Assembly (NCBI RefSeq): GCF_009765445.1
Contig: NZ_WHOY01000031.1
Coordinates: 2,711,683-2,775,682 of the forward strand
Source: Pantoea sp. BAV 3049
GTDB lineage: Bacteria; Pseudomonadota; Gammaproteobacteria; Enterobacterales; Enterobacteriaceae
Reading direction: 5' to 3'
DNA: 64,000 nt
The notes under the pieces were generated by a model that did not search any database, was not told the origin of the DNA, and worked only from the letters and a program-made list of their open reading frames with translations. Of this stretch, positions 1 to 7,899 are shown piece by piece. Both the position numbers and the translations under genes were made by a program. Each line of letters begins with the position of its first letter. Within the stretch, counting starts at the first letter, position 1.

Positions 1-1138
1 CTCGCATCAGGTTCCCCATCAGGCTACCTACCGTACTGAAGCGTGAAAGCGACACCAGCGAACCGTGATCCTTATAGACGTAAGGCTTCTGCTTCTCCCC
101 TTTCATCTGTGCCAGAATGTTGCTCAGCACCAGCGAAGCCATCTGGTGAGCAGACTGGGCGCGTGGAGGAACAAAACCACCAGAAGGCAGCGCACAGGAG
201 GCACAGTCACCAATCGCATAGATATCCGCGTCACGGGTGGTCTGCAGCGTGGGTTCAACCACCAGCTGATTAATGCGGTTGGTTTCCAGCCCGGCAATCT
301 CTTTCATAAAGTCCGGTGCTTTGATCCCGGCAGCCCAGACCATCAGGTCGGCTTCGATAAACTCACCGGATTTAGTGTTCAGACCATTTCTGTCCGCGCT
401 GGTGACCATAGTTTGGGTCAGCACGCGCACGCCCAGCTTGGTCAACTCCTGATGCGCAGCGGCGGAGATGCGCGGCGGCAGTGCAGGCAGGATACGCTCG
501 CCGGCCTCCACCAGCGTCACGTTCAGCGCCTGGTTATCCAGTCCTTTATAGCCGTAACTGTGCAACTGTTTCACGGCATTATGCAGCTCGGCAGAAAGTT
601 CCACCCCGGTCGCGCCACCGCCAACAATAGCGATGTTGACCTTTTCCTGAGCACTGTCGCTGGAAGAGAACTTCAGGAACAGGTTAAGCATCTCGTTATG
701 GAAACGACGCGCCTGGTGCGGGTTATCGAGGAAAATACAATGGTCCTTGATACCCGGAGTACCAAAATCGTTCGAGGTACTGCCCAGCGCCATCACCAGC
801 GTGTCGTAAGCCAGCTCGCGCGCGGGTACCAGCAACTCGCCCTGTGCATCACGGATCTCGGCCAGCTGGAGCTTTTTGCCTTCGCGATTGATGTCGGTCA
901 GCGTGCCTAGCTGGAACTGGAAATGGTGATTACGCGCATGAGCCAGATAGCTCAGACCATCGATCCCTTCGTCCAGCGATCCGGTAGCCACTTCATGCAG
1001 CAAAGGCTTCCACAGGTGGCTGTGATTGCGATCCACCAGGATGATTTCTGCTTTCTTTTTGCGACCCAACTTATGGCCGAGCTGCGTAGCCAGCTCCAGC
1101 CCTCCGGCCCCCCCGCCGACAATCACAATTCTCTTCAT
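1..1138 (-). CDS. ndh: NADH dehydrogenase type II (partial, 3' end outside window)
   Basis: Single-subunit, non-proton-pumping NADH:quinone oxidoreductase of the aerobic respiratory chain, peripheral on the inner membrane. The start codon is at 1138-1136 and the reading frame stays open to base 1, giving about 379 codons of a family normally near 434 residues. The N-terminus begins [17 protein letters not shown], the FAD-binding Rossmann motif. A second dinucleotide-binding motif, [17 protein letters not shown], lies near residue 175 and binds NADH. An Ndh-typical YAIGDCA motif occurs near residue 310. In E. coli ndh is a monocistronic gene repressed by FNR without oxygen, and a perfect FNR box lies upstream here too. 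The C-terminal membrane-binding part is beyond the window. Confidence 0.97.
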   Translation of the reverse strand, partial: MKRIVIVGGGAGGLELATQLGHKLGRKKKAEIILVDRNHSHLWKPLLHEVATGSLDEGIDGLSYLAHARNHHFQFQLGTLTDINREGKKLQLAEIRDAQGELLVPARELAYDTLVMALGSTSNDFGTPGIKDHCIFLDNPHQARRFHNEMLNLFLKFSSSDSAQEKVNIAIVGGGATGVELSAELHNAVKQLHSYGYKGLDNQALNVTLVEAGERILPALPPRISAAAHQELTKLGVRVLTQTMVTSADRNGLNTKSGEFIEADLMVWAAGIKAPDFMKEIAGLETNRINQLVVEPTLQTTRDADIYAIGDCASCALPSGGFVPPRAQSAHQMASLVLSNILAQMKGEKQKPYVYKDHGSLVSLSRFSTVGSLMGNLMR

Positions 1139-1283
1139 TGGTGTAGTCAATTGACCCCCTTAAAAATGTAAACCAATCGTTAATTTAAGGTTAAGGTAAT
1201 ATCCTTAATTAACATAGGGTTGGCGAGTTAATTCGCTATCTGTTGGCAGAATAGCACGGGGAAAATCTTCAGTCCTGTTAAAA

Positions 1284-1297
1284 TTGATCTAAATCAA
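1284..1297. promoter_or_regulatory. FNR box upstream of ndh
   Basis: TTGATCTAAATCAA matches the FNR consensus TTGAT-N4-ATCAA exactly. It sits about 146 bp upstream of the ndh start. FNR represses ndh in E. coli, so anaerobic repression is the expected role. The site lies between ndh and can, so an effect on can cannot be excluded. Confidence 0.8.
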
Positions 1298-1597
1298 CAC
1301 CCGCTGTCTTGCTGGTTTGTGACGTTTATTCCCCTCCCCTCACTCAGAAATTGACGAAACGAGTCGCCAGTTCAAACTGTACGTGACAGCTGCAATTACC
1401 CGGGAATGAGCTAATTACGCTCACAGGAATAAGGTCTGAACAGATATTAATAGGAAAAAAAAACCTACTTTAGTCCTGATTAACTCTGAAGAGTTCAAAA
1501 TAAACAACTTAATACAGCCGATAATTAAACAATTCCTCTTAACGAAAACATAAAGGATGGATATTTAAACTCCCCCTGATAATACCCTCTGGTTTTT

Positions 1598-1614
1598 CTT
1601 AAGATTCCCTTAAG
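1598..1614 (+). promoter_or_regulatory. PmrA/BasR-like direct repeat upstream of can-sulP
   Basis: CTTAAGATTCCCTTAAG is two CTTAAG half-sites separated by exactly 5 bases. This fits the published PmrA (BasR) box pattern YTTAAK-N5-YTTAAK. It lies about 150 bp before the carbonic anhydrase start, in the same orientation. A weak -10-like TTTAAC follows at 1623-1628. The assignment rests on sequence match only. Confidence 0.45.
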
Positions 1615-1764
1615 ATTTCATCTTTAACATCGCCATCACAACAGTCTTACCGATATTTTCACGTACCATATAAAAATCACACTCTTTATTATCAGAATAA
1701 AATAACAACTCAGTGGAATATGTCAGCTTTATAAATCAATATTACCTGTAAAAGCGAAAAAATT

Positions 1765-2370
1765 ATGGAAATACTCAATACGCTGCTGGTCCGCAACAGG
1801 AGTTGGGCAAAACAGCAAAAAAGACGGAATCCTGAATTTTTTTTAAATCACGTTTCTGGCCAGCAACCACAGGCTTTGTGGATCGGGTGTTCTGACAGCC
1901 GGGTTCCGGCCGAAGTCCTGACCTGCGCTCAGCCTGGTGAACTCTTTGTCCATCGCAATATTGCCAATATGGTGCTGGAAGAGGATGATAGCCTGATGAG
2001 CGTTCTGGAATATGCGCTGCTCCATCTTCAGGTTACAGCCATTGTTCTTTGCGGGCATTATGGTTGTGGTGGCGTCAAAGCTGCGCTTAAAAAACCGCCC
2101 ATTTCCTCCGGAGAGAACTCGGCTCTGACACGTCGTTTAGTGCAGTTACATCAGTCATTGCAGGATTACATTAATATTGATCATGAGGATGAAAACACCT
2201 CATTTGATCACATTGTTGAATATCATGTTCTCTGTCAGTTTTCACATCTGCTGCAATGTAGTCTGGTCAGGGAAGCATTTATTAAAAAGCAAGATTTGGA
2301 TATCTATGGCTGTGTTTACGATCTCCATAGTGGGCATTTAAAACAACTCATTCATGAAGGAACGAATTAG
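1765..2370 (+). CDS. can: Beta-class carbonic anhydrase
   Basis: Interconverts CO2 and bicarbonate in the cytoplasm. The 201-residue protein carries the beta-class zinc site: C42 and D44 with R46 in CSDSR, and H98 and C101 in HYGCGG, at the same positions as E. coli Can (220 residues). It lacks a signal peptide. Its stop TAG overlaps the GTG start of the SulP transporter by one base (TAGTG), so the two are almost certainly co-translated. Pairs of beta-carbonic anhydrase and SulP are known in many bacteria and usually act in bicarbonate supply. E. coli has no such pair between ycfP and ndh. Codon use is more AT-rich than in the neighbours, which suggests acquisition. The symbol reflects family resemblance; it may be a second carbonic anhydrase in this genome. 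Confidence 0.9.
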   Translation: MEILNTLLVRNRSWAKQQKRRNPEFFLNHVSGQQPQALWIGCSDSRVPAEVLTCAQPGELFVHRNIANMVLEEDDSLMSVLEYALLHLQVTAIVLCGHYGCGGVKAALKKPPISSGENSALTRRLVQLHQSLQDYINIDHEDENTSFDHIVEYHVLCQFSHLLQCSLVREAFIKKQDLDIYGCVYDLHSGHLKQLIHEGTN

Positions 2371-3221
2371 TGATAGTGACAATAAAGGATCTACGTAAAG
2401 ATATTCTTGCCGGAACGGTGGTTTTTTTGGTTGCGCTTCCGCTCAGCCTGGGTATCGCACAGGCCTGCGATCTGCCACCTTTTGTCGGGCTGTTAACCGG
2501 CGTCATTGGTGGTCTGGTTGTGACCCTGCTCAGCCCATCGAAATTTGCCGTAAGCGGTCCGGCTGCCGGGCTGGTTACTATCATTACCGGCGCTATGGCA
2601 ACCCTTGAGTCATTTTCGCTGGTACTGGTCGCAATGGTGCTGGCCGGATTTATGCAGGTCGCGATGGGTATTCTGCGCGCTGGTCGCTGGATCGGTCTTA
2701 TTCCAGGTTCAGTTATTCAGGGGATGATGGTCGCTATCGGCCTGTTGCTGATCATGCAACAGGCTCCCGTCACAATGAGCATCGAACTCGGCAATAACCA
2801 GTCGCTGTTTTCTGCTACTGCGCTCATTGTTGCCCTCGGTGCGCTGCTAATCCTTTATTTATGGCAGACGCCGTTGATTAAACGCAGTAAAGGGATCGGC
2901 CTGCTACCCGGTTCTCTGGTTGCCGTTATCTGGGGGAGCATGGTGGTGGTCGCCGGCGACTATCTGATGCCAGAAAACTTTGCCACGCTGGAGCGCATCA
3001 GATTGCCGGAACTGGACTCCGCCCGGGAACTGGCCCAGCAGTTTGTCCACCCTGACTTTGCAGGTGCCTGGCACAATCCAGAGGTCTGGTACATTGCACT
3101 GACCCTGGCACTGGTCGCCAGCCTTGAAACGCTGCTGAGCCAGGAGGCTCTTAAAAAAATCAGCTTCCTTCCCCTTCACCTGATAAAGAGTTACGTGCTC
3201 AGGGGATTGGCAATATGCTGA
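2370..3221 (+). CDS. SulP-family anion transporter, N-terminal part (frame broken)
   Basis: First reading frame of a SulP inorganic-anion permease, probably for bicarbonate given the fused carbonic anhydrase context. A GTG start at 2370 follows GAAGGA in the end of can. The 283 residues open with the SulP signature (DILAGTVVFLVALPLSLGIA) and hold about eight hydrophobic segments. The true frame is lost near the A-run 3153-3159: the in-frame continuation (ISFLPLHLIKSYVLRGLAIC) does not resemble the family and stops at 3219-3221. In the -1 frame from about 3158 the expected conserved stretch ELRAQGIGNMLSG appears. This is therefore either a one-base deletion, a sequencing error, or a slippage site. 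Confidence 0.8.
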   Translation: MIVTIKDLRKDILAGTVVFLVALPLSLGIAQACDLPPFVGLLTGVIGGLVVTLLSPSKFAVSGPAAGLVTIITGAMATLESFSLVLVAMVLAGFMQVAMGILRAGRWIGLIPGSVIQGMMVAIGLLLIMQQAPVTMSIELGNNQSLFSATALIVALGALLILYLWQTPLIKRSKGIGLLPGSLVAVIWGSMVVVAGDYLMPENFATLERIRLPELDSARELAQQFVHPDFAGAWHNPEVWYIALTLALVASLETLLSQEALKKISFLPLHLIKSYVLRGLAIC

Positions 3222-3817
3222 GCGGTTTTCTGGGCGGTCTGCCCATTACCGCAGTGATCGTCCGCAGTTCGGTCAATGTCAACGCAGGTGCGCAGTCGAA
3301 GCTGTCCGTTATCTGGCACGGCATATTGCTGCTGGTTTGTGGTCTGTTCTTTGAGGAGCTGCTGAACACCATCCCTCTGGCCAGTCTGGCTGCGGTATTA
3401 ATCTTTACCGGCTACAAACTTGCCTCACCTGCGCTGTTTATCAGGCAGTGGCGCAGAGGATTGTCTCAGTTTCTCCCTTTTCTGGTGACCGTTGCGGGTA
3501 TCATCGCATTTGGCATGCTTGTGGGGCTGGCAGCTGGAGTCCTGGCTCAACTACTCTACAGCACCTGGGGCAGTCATCGCAGTGCTATTCAACTCACTCG
3601 TTATGACGACCATTACGTGGTGCGCTTTAATCAGAATCTGACCTTCCTGCACAATCCTCGTTTGCAGCAGCAACTGGATAAAATTCCGGATAACAGTGTG
3701 GTTATCGCCGAACATGAGAGTGCAGAATATATCGATCCGGATATCAGGATGACCCTGGCAGACTTCCAGACGGGCGCTGCTGCCCGGGGCATCCGGATTG
3801 ATCGCTGGCCAATGTAA
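3215..3817 (+). CDS. SulP-family anion transporter, C-terminal part
   Basis: Second half of the same permease, readable as a 200-residue frame from ATG 3215, but homologous sequence begins upstream at about 3158 in this frame (DKELRAQGIGN). It contains the highly conserved SulP segment GGLPITAVIVRSSVNVNAGA, three to four membrane segments, and a short C-terminal cytoplasmic tail that looks like a reduced STAS-type domain. The two parts together give about 490 residues, a normal length for bacterial bicarbonate-type SulP proteins. Translation as a separate protein from 3215 would give a non-functional fragment. It ends 9 bp before the convergent ycfP stop, with no terminator visible. Confidence 0.75.
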   Translation: MLSGFLGGLPITAVIVRSSVNVNAGAQSKLSVIWHGILLLVCGLFFEELLNTIPLASLAAVLIFTGYKLASPALFIRQWRRGLSQFLPFLVTVAGIIAFGMLVGLAAGVLAQLLYSTWGSHRSAIQLTRYDDHYVVRFNQNLTFLHNPRLQQQLDKIPDNSVVIAEHESAEYIDPDIRMTLADFQTGAAARGIRIDRWPM

Positions 3818-3826
3818 GTCGCCGGG

Positions 3827-4369
3827 TCAGCCCAGCGTTTTGAAAGCCTTAATGCGCTGGAGATGGTGGGAAATATTTCTAAATTTATGCCCTTCCACCT
3901 CGTCCCAGACGATTTCATAGAACGGATGAAGCGCCGAGACCGATCGCTGGCTGTCCAGCGCTTCATCTTTGCGGGAGAGGATCACCAGGCAACGGTCGCG
4001 GTTTTTCTCACGAAAATTGCTGACGCACTTAGTGGCGATATCCACATACTCTTCCGGGCGGTCAATTTTGCCCGGCATGTTCTCTTCCGGCCAGAGATTA
4101 GGATTGAAAATCACCTGCCGGATGTCACTGAGAAAACCAATCCGCTCTGCCCAGAAGCCTCCCAGCCCGACGCCACAGATTAGCGGACGATCGTCACCTG
4201 CACTGCGCAGGATCTTATCCGTTTCATTGAGCAGGTACTGCATATCGTGTTTCGGATGCAGAGTGCTGTAGCTCAGCAGCCGCACATCCGGATCGATAAA
4301 TTGCAGCTGGAGCACCTTTTCGTGATTGCCCGGACTGGTTGAATCAAAGCCATGCAGGTAGATGATCAT
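3827..4369 (-). CDS. ycfP: YcfP, alpha/beta-hydrolase-like esterase family (UPF0227)
   Basis: Small cytoplasmic protein with an alpha/beta-hydrolase fold; its substrate is not established. The start [10 protein letters not shown] gives 180 residues, matching E. coli YcfP from end to end; an upstream in-frame ATG at 4414 would add 15 residues that overlap nagZ and is not needed. The nucleophile-elbow-like [15 protein letters not shown] is near residue 65 and the C-terminus RIKAFKTLG is conserved. It is the last gene of the hinT-ycfL-lpoB-thiK-nagZ-ycfP run. Confidence 0.9.
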   Translation of the reverse strand: MIIYLHGFDSTSPGNHEKVLQLQFIDPDVRLLSYSTLHPKHDMQYLLNETDKILRSAGDDRPLICGVGLGGFWAERIGFLSDIRQVIFNPNLWPEENMPGKIDRPEEYVDIATKCVSNFREKNRDRCLVILSRKDEALDSQRSVSALHPFYEIVWDEVEGHKFRNISHHLQRIKAFKTLG

Positions 4370-4394
4370 CGCTATCCTCTCAGATGGTTGCCGC

Positions 4395-5417
4395 TCAGCT
4401 GCCCTTCTGCTCAAGCCAGCGCGTCTGCAATGCAGTCAGCGCCTGGTGTACTTCCTTCCAGCGCGGTGAGGCAAGCAGCTGCTGGCGGGTAAATGTCTTT
4501 TGATGATACAAGCGGGTAACACGTTCAGCATTGATCGGAGACAGATTATCCAGCACGCTTACCGCGCCCTGGCGGTTGTTGCAGACCAGGATCATATCGC
4601 AGCCCGCATCCAGAGAAGCCTGACCACGCTCAGCGTAGCTGCCCATAATCGCCGCGCCTTCCATCGACAGGTCATCCGAGAAGATCACCCCGTCGAAGCC
4701 CAGCTCGCTTCTGAGCACCCTTTTCAGCCAGTGGGATGAGCCACTGGCCGGTCGTGAATCCACCTCAGGATAGATAACATGCGCGGGCATAATGGCATCC
4801 AGCGCTTGTTCGTCAATCAGCTGCTTAAAGATCTGCATATCATGCTGGCGGATTACCGCCTCGCTGCGGTTATCGCGTGGCGTCTCTTTATGAGAATCCG
4901 CACTGACTGCACCATGTCCCGGGAAATGCTTTCCGGTGGTTTTCATCCCGGCGTCGTGCATGCCATTGATAAAATGGCGTGCCATTTGTAGCGCGATAAC
5001 GGGATCTTCATGGAAGCTGCGCTCGCCAATGGCCGCGCTGCCGTGGCCGATATCCAGCACCGGCGCAAAGCTGATATCAATATCCATGGCGATCATTTCA
5101 GAAGCCATCAGCCAGCCTGCCTGCTGTGCCAACGTGGCAGCCTCTGCCTGACTGTTAAGCGCAGAAAACGACTGCATGGCAGGCAGTTGGGTAAACCCTT
5201 CACGGAAACGCTGTACACGTCCACCTTCCTGATCCACTGCCACTACCAGGCGATTACGGGAGGCGGCACGGATTTGCCGAACCAGCTCGGCAAGCTGCTC
5301 AGGATCGTGATAGTTGCGGGTAAACAGGATCAGACCGCCAACCAGCGGATGCTGTAAAATTTCACGCTCTTCCGCGTCCAGCTCGTAACCGAGCACGTCT
5401 AACATTACCGGTCCCAC
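4395..5417 (-). CDS. nagZ: Beta-N-acetylhexosaminidase NagZ
   Basis: Cytoplasmic GH3 enzyme that removes N-acetylglucosamine from GlcNAc-anhydromuropeptides during peptidoglycan recycling; its product also signals AmpC induction in species that have ampR. The 340-residue protein keeps MGPVMLDV at the start, the GH3 signature [14 protein letters not shown] with the catalytic histidine, and [11 protein letters not shown] with the nucleophile aspartate. Length and sequence follow E. coli NagZ closely. It is 10 bp from thiK and just upstream of ycfP, as in E. coli. Confidence 0.97.
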   Translation of the reverse strand: MGPVMLDVLGYELDAEEREILQHPLVGGLILFTRNYHDPEQLAELVRQIRAASRNRLVVAVDQEGGRVQRFREGFTQLPAMQSFSALNSQAEAATLAQQAGWLMASEMIAMDIDISFAPVLDIGHGSAAIGERSFHEDPVIALQMARHFINGMHDAGMKTTGKHFPGHGAVSADSHKETPRDNRSEAVIRQHDMQIFKQLIDEQALDAIMPAHVIYPEVDSRPASGSSHWLKRVLRSELGFDGVIFSDDLSMEGAAIMGSYAERGQASLDAGCDMILVCNNRQGAVSVLDNLSPINAERVTRLYHQKTFTRQQLLASPRWKEVHQALTALQTRWLEQKGS

Positions 5418-5427
5418 ACTTCACCTC

Positions 5428-6297
5428 TTAATCTGATAACACCCGCTGCCAGGCTTGTTCTGCCAGCGGATAAAATAGCTCTTCATGACTTTTCTGCCAG
5501 CGCAGTTCGTACCAGCAGGCAACCAGCAGGTTCAGCCATGGCTGCCAGCGCAGCATCTGCCGCTGGAGCTTCATGACATCCAGCCTCTGCAGGGAAGCGT
5601 AATGCTCCGTCATCTCCTGTTGCTGCGCGTCGCTGAGCTGATTACTCAGCGCTATTGCCGCCAGTTCCAGCGCCACATCACCATCGCTGGCATACTCCCA
5701 GTCAATCAGCTTCAGGCCGTTACTGCCACGGATGATATTGCCTGCATGAACGTCCATATGCAGCAGAGAGAGTCGCAATGGGCGCGGTTCTCCATGCTTT
5801 TGCAGCCACCGCAGCGCCCGCAGCCAGCCACAATGTCGCCTTGCCGGGCGGCTTAGCTGCCAGTACTGCTCCAGCAAACTGAGCACCGACAGACGGTAGC
5901 CGCTAAGCTTCTGGCGGTGCAGCGAGGCCACGCATTCCGTCACCGACTCCAGCGCCTGCAGGAATCCGGCATCCGATAAACGTTCACCCGCCTGCCAGCT
6001 TAGCAGCAACCAGTTGTCCGCGTAGCCATGCACTTCAGGGGCCAGCCCCGTCCCGTCGAGCTTACGCAAAATATGATATTCGCGGCGGCGATCCACGCCC
6101 GGTATGGGCTCCTGCTGACTTTGATAGCGCGCCAGCAATGTTGTCCCTTCCAGCTCAACCTTTCCACTCATCCCGGTCAGTCCGGGCAGCGGAAAAAAAG
6201 AACCGGCGGTTTTTGCCGCCGGAAACTGTTGTGCGATGAGCCTGCTTAAGCGGGGATCAATGCTGAACGACACCGTTACCTGACCAGATGATTTCAC
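5428..6297 (-). CDS. thiK: Thiamine kinase
   Basis: Phosphorylates salvaged thiamine to thiamine monophosphate. The 289-residue frame has the aminoglycoside-phosphotransferase/choline-kinase fold signature: LLHMDVHAGNII near residue 197 (catalytic Asp and Asn) followed by LIDWEYAS (metal-binding Asp). The C-terminal half matches E. coli ThiK (274 residues) well, the N-terminal half less so. The GTG at 6297 overlaps the end of lpoB by 41 bases; a second GTG eight codons later (6273) or another start near the lpoB stop is possible. The coupling to lpoB and nagZ is conserved in enterobacteria. Confidence 0.88.
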   Translation of the reverse strand: MKSSGQVTVSFSIDPRLSRLIAQQFPAAKTAGSFFPLPGLTGMSGKVELEGTTLLARYQSQQEPIPGVDRRREYHILRKLDGTGLAPEVHGYADNWLLLSWQAGERLSDAGFLQALESVTECVASLHRQKLSGYRLSVLSLLEQYWQLSRPARRHCGWLRALRWLQKHGEPRPLRLSLLHMDVHAGNIIRGSNGLKLIDWEYASDGDVALELAAIALSNQLSDAQQQEMTEHYASLQRLDVMKLQRQMLRWQPWLNLLVACWYELRWQKSHEELFYPLAEQAWQRVLSD

Positions 6298-6856
6298 CGG
6301 TCTGCACCAGCATCAGCTGCATCTGCAGCGTCGGAGACTTCACATCGCCCTCAGCATTGCTGTACAGCACGTACTGAGCTCCCACGTAACGGGCCAGGCC
6401 AACCGCTTTGCTGCGCGAGCTCAGGCTGTCCTCTGCTGACAGCCCCAGAGTCTGCTTAGCCGTGGCCAACTGATCGGCCGGGACCAGTTTAAACTGGGTG
6501 TTATTCTTCAGCGCGTTGTTCAGCGCTGCCGTCGCCTTCGAACGCTGCAGGCTGCCGTTGGTACTGTTTTTGATGCCATCCACCAGTAAAACGCTCCCCG
6601 GCGTGACGCCATCGGCTTTCAGCATCTGAGCCACCATCGGGGTGACGCTGGCATCCCAGTTAATGGACTGCATTTTAGGCGGCTGTGGCACCGTTTCCGG
6701 CGGCTGCGGCGGTGCCGGAGGAGGAACGGGCTGCGTTGGCTGCGCAGGTTCCACCGGGGCCGGAGGTTGCGGCTGTTGCTGCTGTTTAACGACACAACCA
6801 CTGAGGATCAGCGCCAGCAGCATAACGCCAGAGAGTTTAGTTATATTCCTTTCCAC
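6257..6856 (-). CDS. lpoB: Outer-membrane lipoprotein LpoB, activator of PBP1B
   Basis: Outer-membrane lipoprotein that reaches through the peptidoglycan and stimulates the glycan polymerase PBP1B (MrcB). The 199 residues begin with a lipoprotein signal ending in LSGC, lipidated at C21. A proline/glutamine-rich disordered stretch (about residues 25-60) is the periplasmic spacer. The globular domain that contacts the UB2H domain of PBP1B follows. Similarity to E. coli LpoB is clear in the segment SINWDASVTPMVAQML. It lies in the conserved ycfL-lpoB-thiK order. Confidence 0.95.
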   Translation of the reverse strand: MERNITKLSGVMLLALILSGCVVKQQQQPQPPAPVEPAQPTQPVPPPAPPQPPETVPQPPKMQSINWDASVTPMVAQMLKADGVTPGSVLLVDGIKNSTNGSLQRSKATAALNNALKNNTQFKLVPADQLATAKQTLGLSAEDSLSSRSKAVGLARYVGAQYVLYSNAEGDVKSPTLQMQLMLVQTGEIIWSGNGVVQH

Positions 6857-6867
6857 GCAAGCATCTC

Positions 6868-7254
6868 CTAAAGATAAAGGTACAGCCGGACTTTACTGGC
6901 CGTCAGGTTACCCGTTTGCGATGATATTTCAACTTTGTCGTGAGGCCGAACGCTGACCGTGCGCGGACGTTCGAAGGGCAGGATCTCCAGCCCCTTATCG
7001 TCATACCAGTAGAACCGGTAATGCACGGTGACCGCTTTTTCCTGCTGATTGAACAGGACCGAGGAAGCACGCTGTTGCCCGTCATGTTCTGACATCACCG
7101 GTTCATCGGTGGTAATTCCCGCCGACAGAACCGAAGACTCCATCACCAGCGATTGCGAAGTATTGATGGTGGTGCGATCGCTGCTGCACCCGCTCAGGAG
7201 TGCCAGTAACGTTAAGCCCGTTACGATTGCCCGCATCATAGAGTGTGTCCGCAT
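6868..7254 (-). CDS. ycfL: YcfL family lipoprotein
   Basis: Predicted lipoprotein of unknown role, related to E. coli YcfL (125 residues). From the ATG at 7254 it has 128 residues; ATG codons at 7239 and 7236 are also possible and leave the signal peptide intact. The signal ends in LLSGC. The mature part keeps QSLVMESS, VTVHYRFYWYDDKGLE and the terminal KVRLYLYL, which are typical of the family. The start at 7254 lies 8 bp after the hinT stop, suggesting translational coupling. Its conserved position next to lpoB suggests an envelope role, which is inference. Confidence 0.85.
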   Translation of the reverse strand: MRTHSMMRAIVTGLTLLALLSGCSSDRTTINTSQSLVMESSVLSAGITTDEPVMSEHDGQQRASSVLFNQQEKAVTVHYRFYWYDDKGLEILPFERPRTVSVRPHDKVEISSQTGNLTASKVRLYLYL

Positions 7255-7261
7255 CAGAGTG

Positions 7262-7612
7262 TCAGCCAGCCAGCATCGGTCCAAGAGGACGGCCGCCAAC
7301 CAGATGCAGGTGGATATGATAGACCTCCTGCCCGCCGTGCTGGTTGCAGTTCATGATCAGGCGATAGCCATCTTCTGCAATACCTTCCTGTTTAGCGATT
7401 TTTGCTGCCACCACGATCATCCGTCCCAGGGCCGCTTCATGACCGGCTACCGCATCATTGGCTGTAGGGATCAGAATATTGGGGATCACCAGAATGTGGG
7501 TCGGGGCTTTGGGAGAGATATCGCGAAACGCGGTAACCAGCTCGTCCTGGTACACAATGTCAGCCGGAATTTCACGGCGGATAATTTTACTGAAAATGGT
7601 TTCTTCGGCCAT
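7262..7612 (-). CDS. hinT: HinT purine nucleoside phosphoramidase (HIT family)
   Basis: Hydrolyses adenosine 5'-phosphoramidates such as AMP-lysine and AMP-NH2 in the cytoplasm. The start [11 protein letters not shown] gives 116 residues against 119 in E. coli; the open frame extends upstream to 7777 but those 55 residues are not conserved. The histidine triad is seen in [17 protein letters not shown] near the C-terminus. It is the first gene of the minus-strand run to ycfP. In E. coli fhuE lies between ptsG and hinT; here that gene is absent. Confidence 0.96.
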   Translation of the reverse strand: MAEETIFSKIIRREIPADIVYQDELVTAFRDISPKAPTHILVIPNILIPTANDAVAGHEAALGRMIVVAAKIAKQEGIAEDGYRLIMNCNQHGGQEVYHIHLHLVGGRPLGPMLAG

Positions 7613-7899
7613 AGTGCTGATCCTGAGGTGGCGAATTAAGTTACCGCAGTATGAGCGAGATATTTGTTTTCTTTCAACCTTCTCGTCACTTTTCTTCTCT
7701 TTATCGCCCGGGAGAGCGGAGTTAGCAGCAAAAACTGAGTGGGTAAGTCCTCTCTCAGCCCCGAGTAAAGACTTCAACGACGCTGAGGAAACATGCAGCT
7801 CCGCTGCGGATTTGGGATTAACAGACGTGCCCGTTGTCAGGTGCAGGACAAAAAAAAGCCAGCCACCGAAGTGACTGGCGTTGATCCTGATGACATGGC
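7613..7899. other. ptsG-hinT intergenic region
   Basis: This 287-bp gap holds the ptsG terminator at its ptsG end and presumably the hinT promoter. The fhuE gene found here in E. coli is missing, and no remnant of a TonB-dependent receptor is visible in any frame. Confidence 0.6.
7850..7879 (-). terminator. Rho-independent terminator of ptsG
   Basis: On the minus strand GCCAGTCAC, loop TTCG, GTGGCTGGC, then eight T. The stem has one G-T pair. It lies 21 bp after the ptsG stop codon. Confidence 0.9.

Larger units (their letters stand above)
1139..1764. other. Divergent ndh/can intergenic region, partly very AT-rich
   Basis: This 626-bp gap separates ndh (minus) from can (plus). The ndh-proximal half has ordinary composition and holds the FNR box. 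From about 1440 to 1764 the DNA is strongly AT-rich and holds the PmrA-like repeat. No coding sequence or stable RNA was recognised. The AT-rich half continues into the lower-GC can gene, which suggests it arrived with it. Confidence 0.6.

Noticed and set aside
65..910. Long plus-strand open frame of 281 codons
   Set aside because: It lies antisense to ndh, whose minus-strand frame has full family motifs; it is a shadow of GC-rich coding DNA.
3153..3159. Programmed -1 frameshift in the SulP gene as an established mechanism
   Set aside because: The zero-frame codons CTT AAA AAA ATC do not form the standard X XXY YYZ slippery heptamer and no clear downstream stimulator was seen; mutation or error is as likely.
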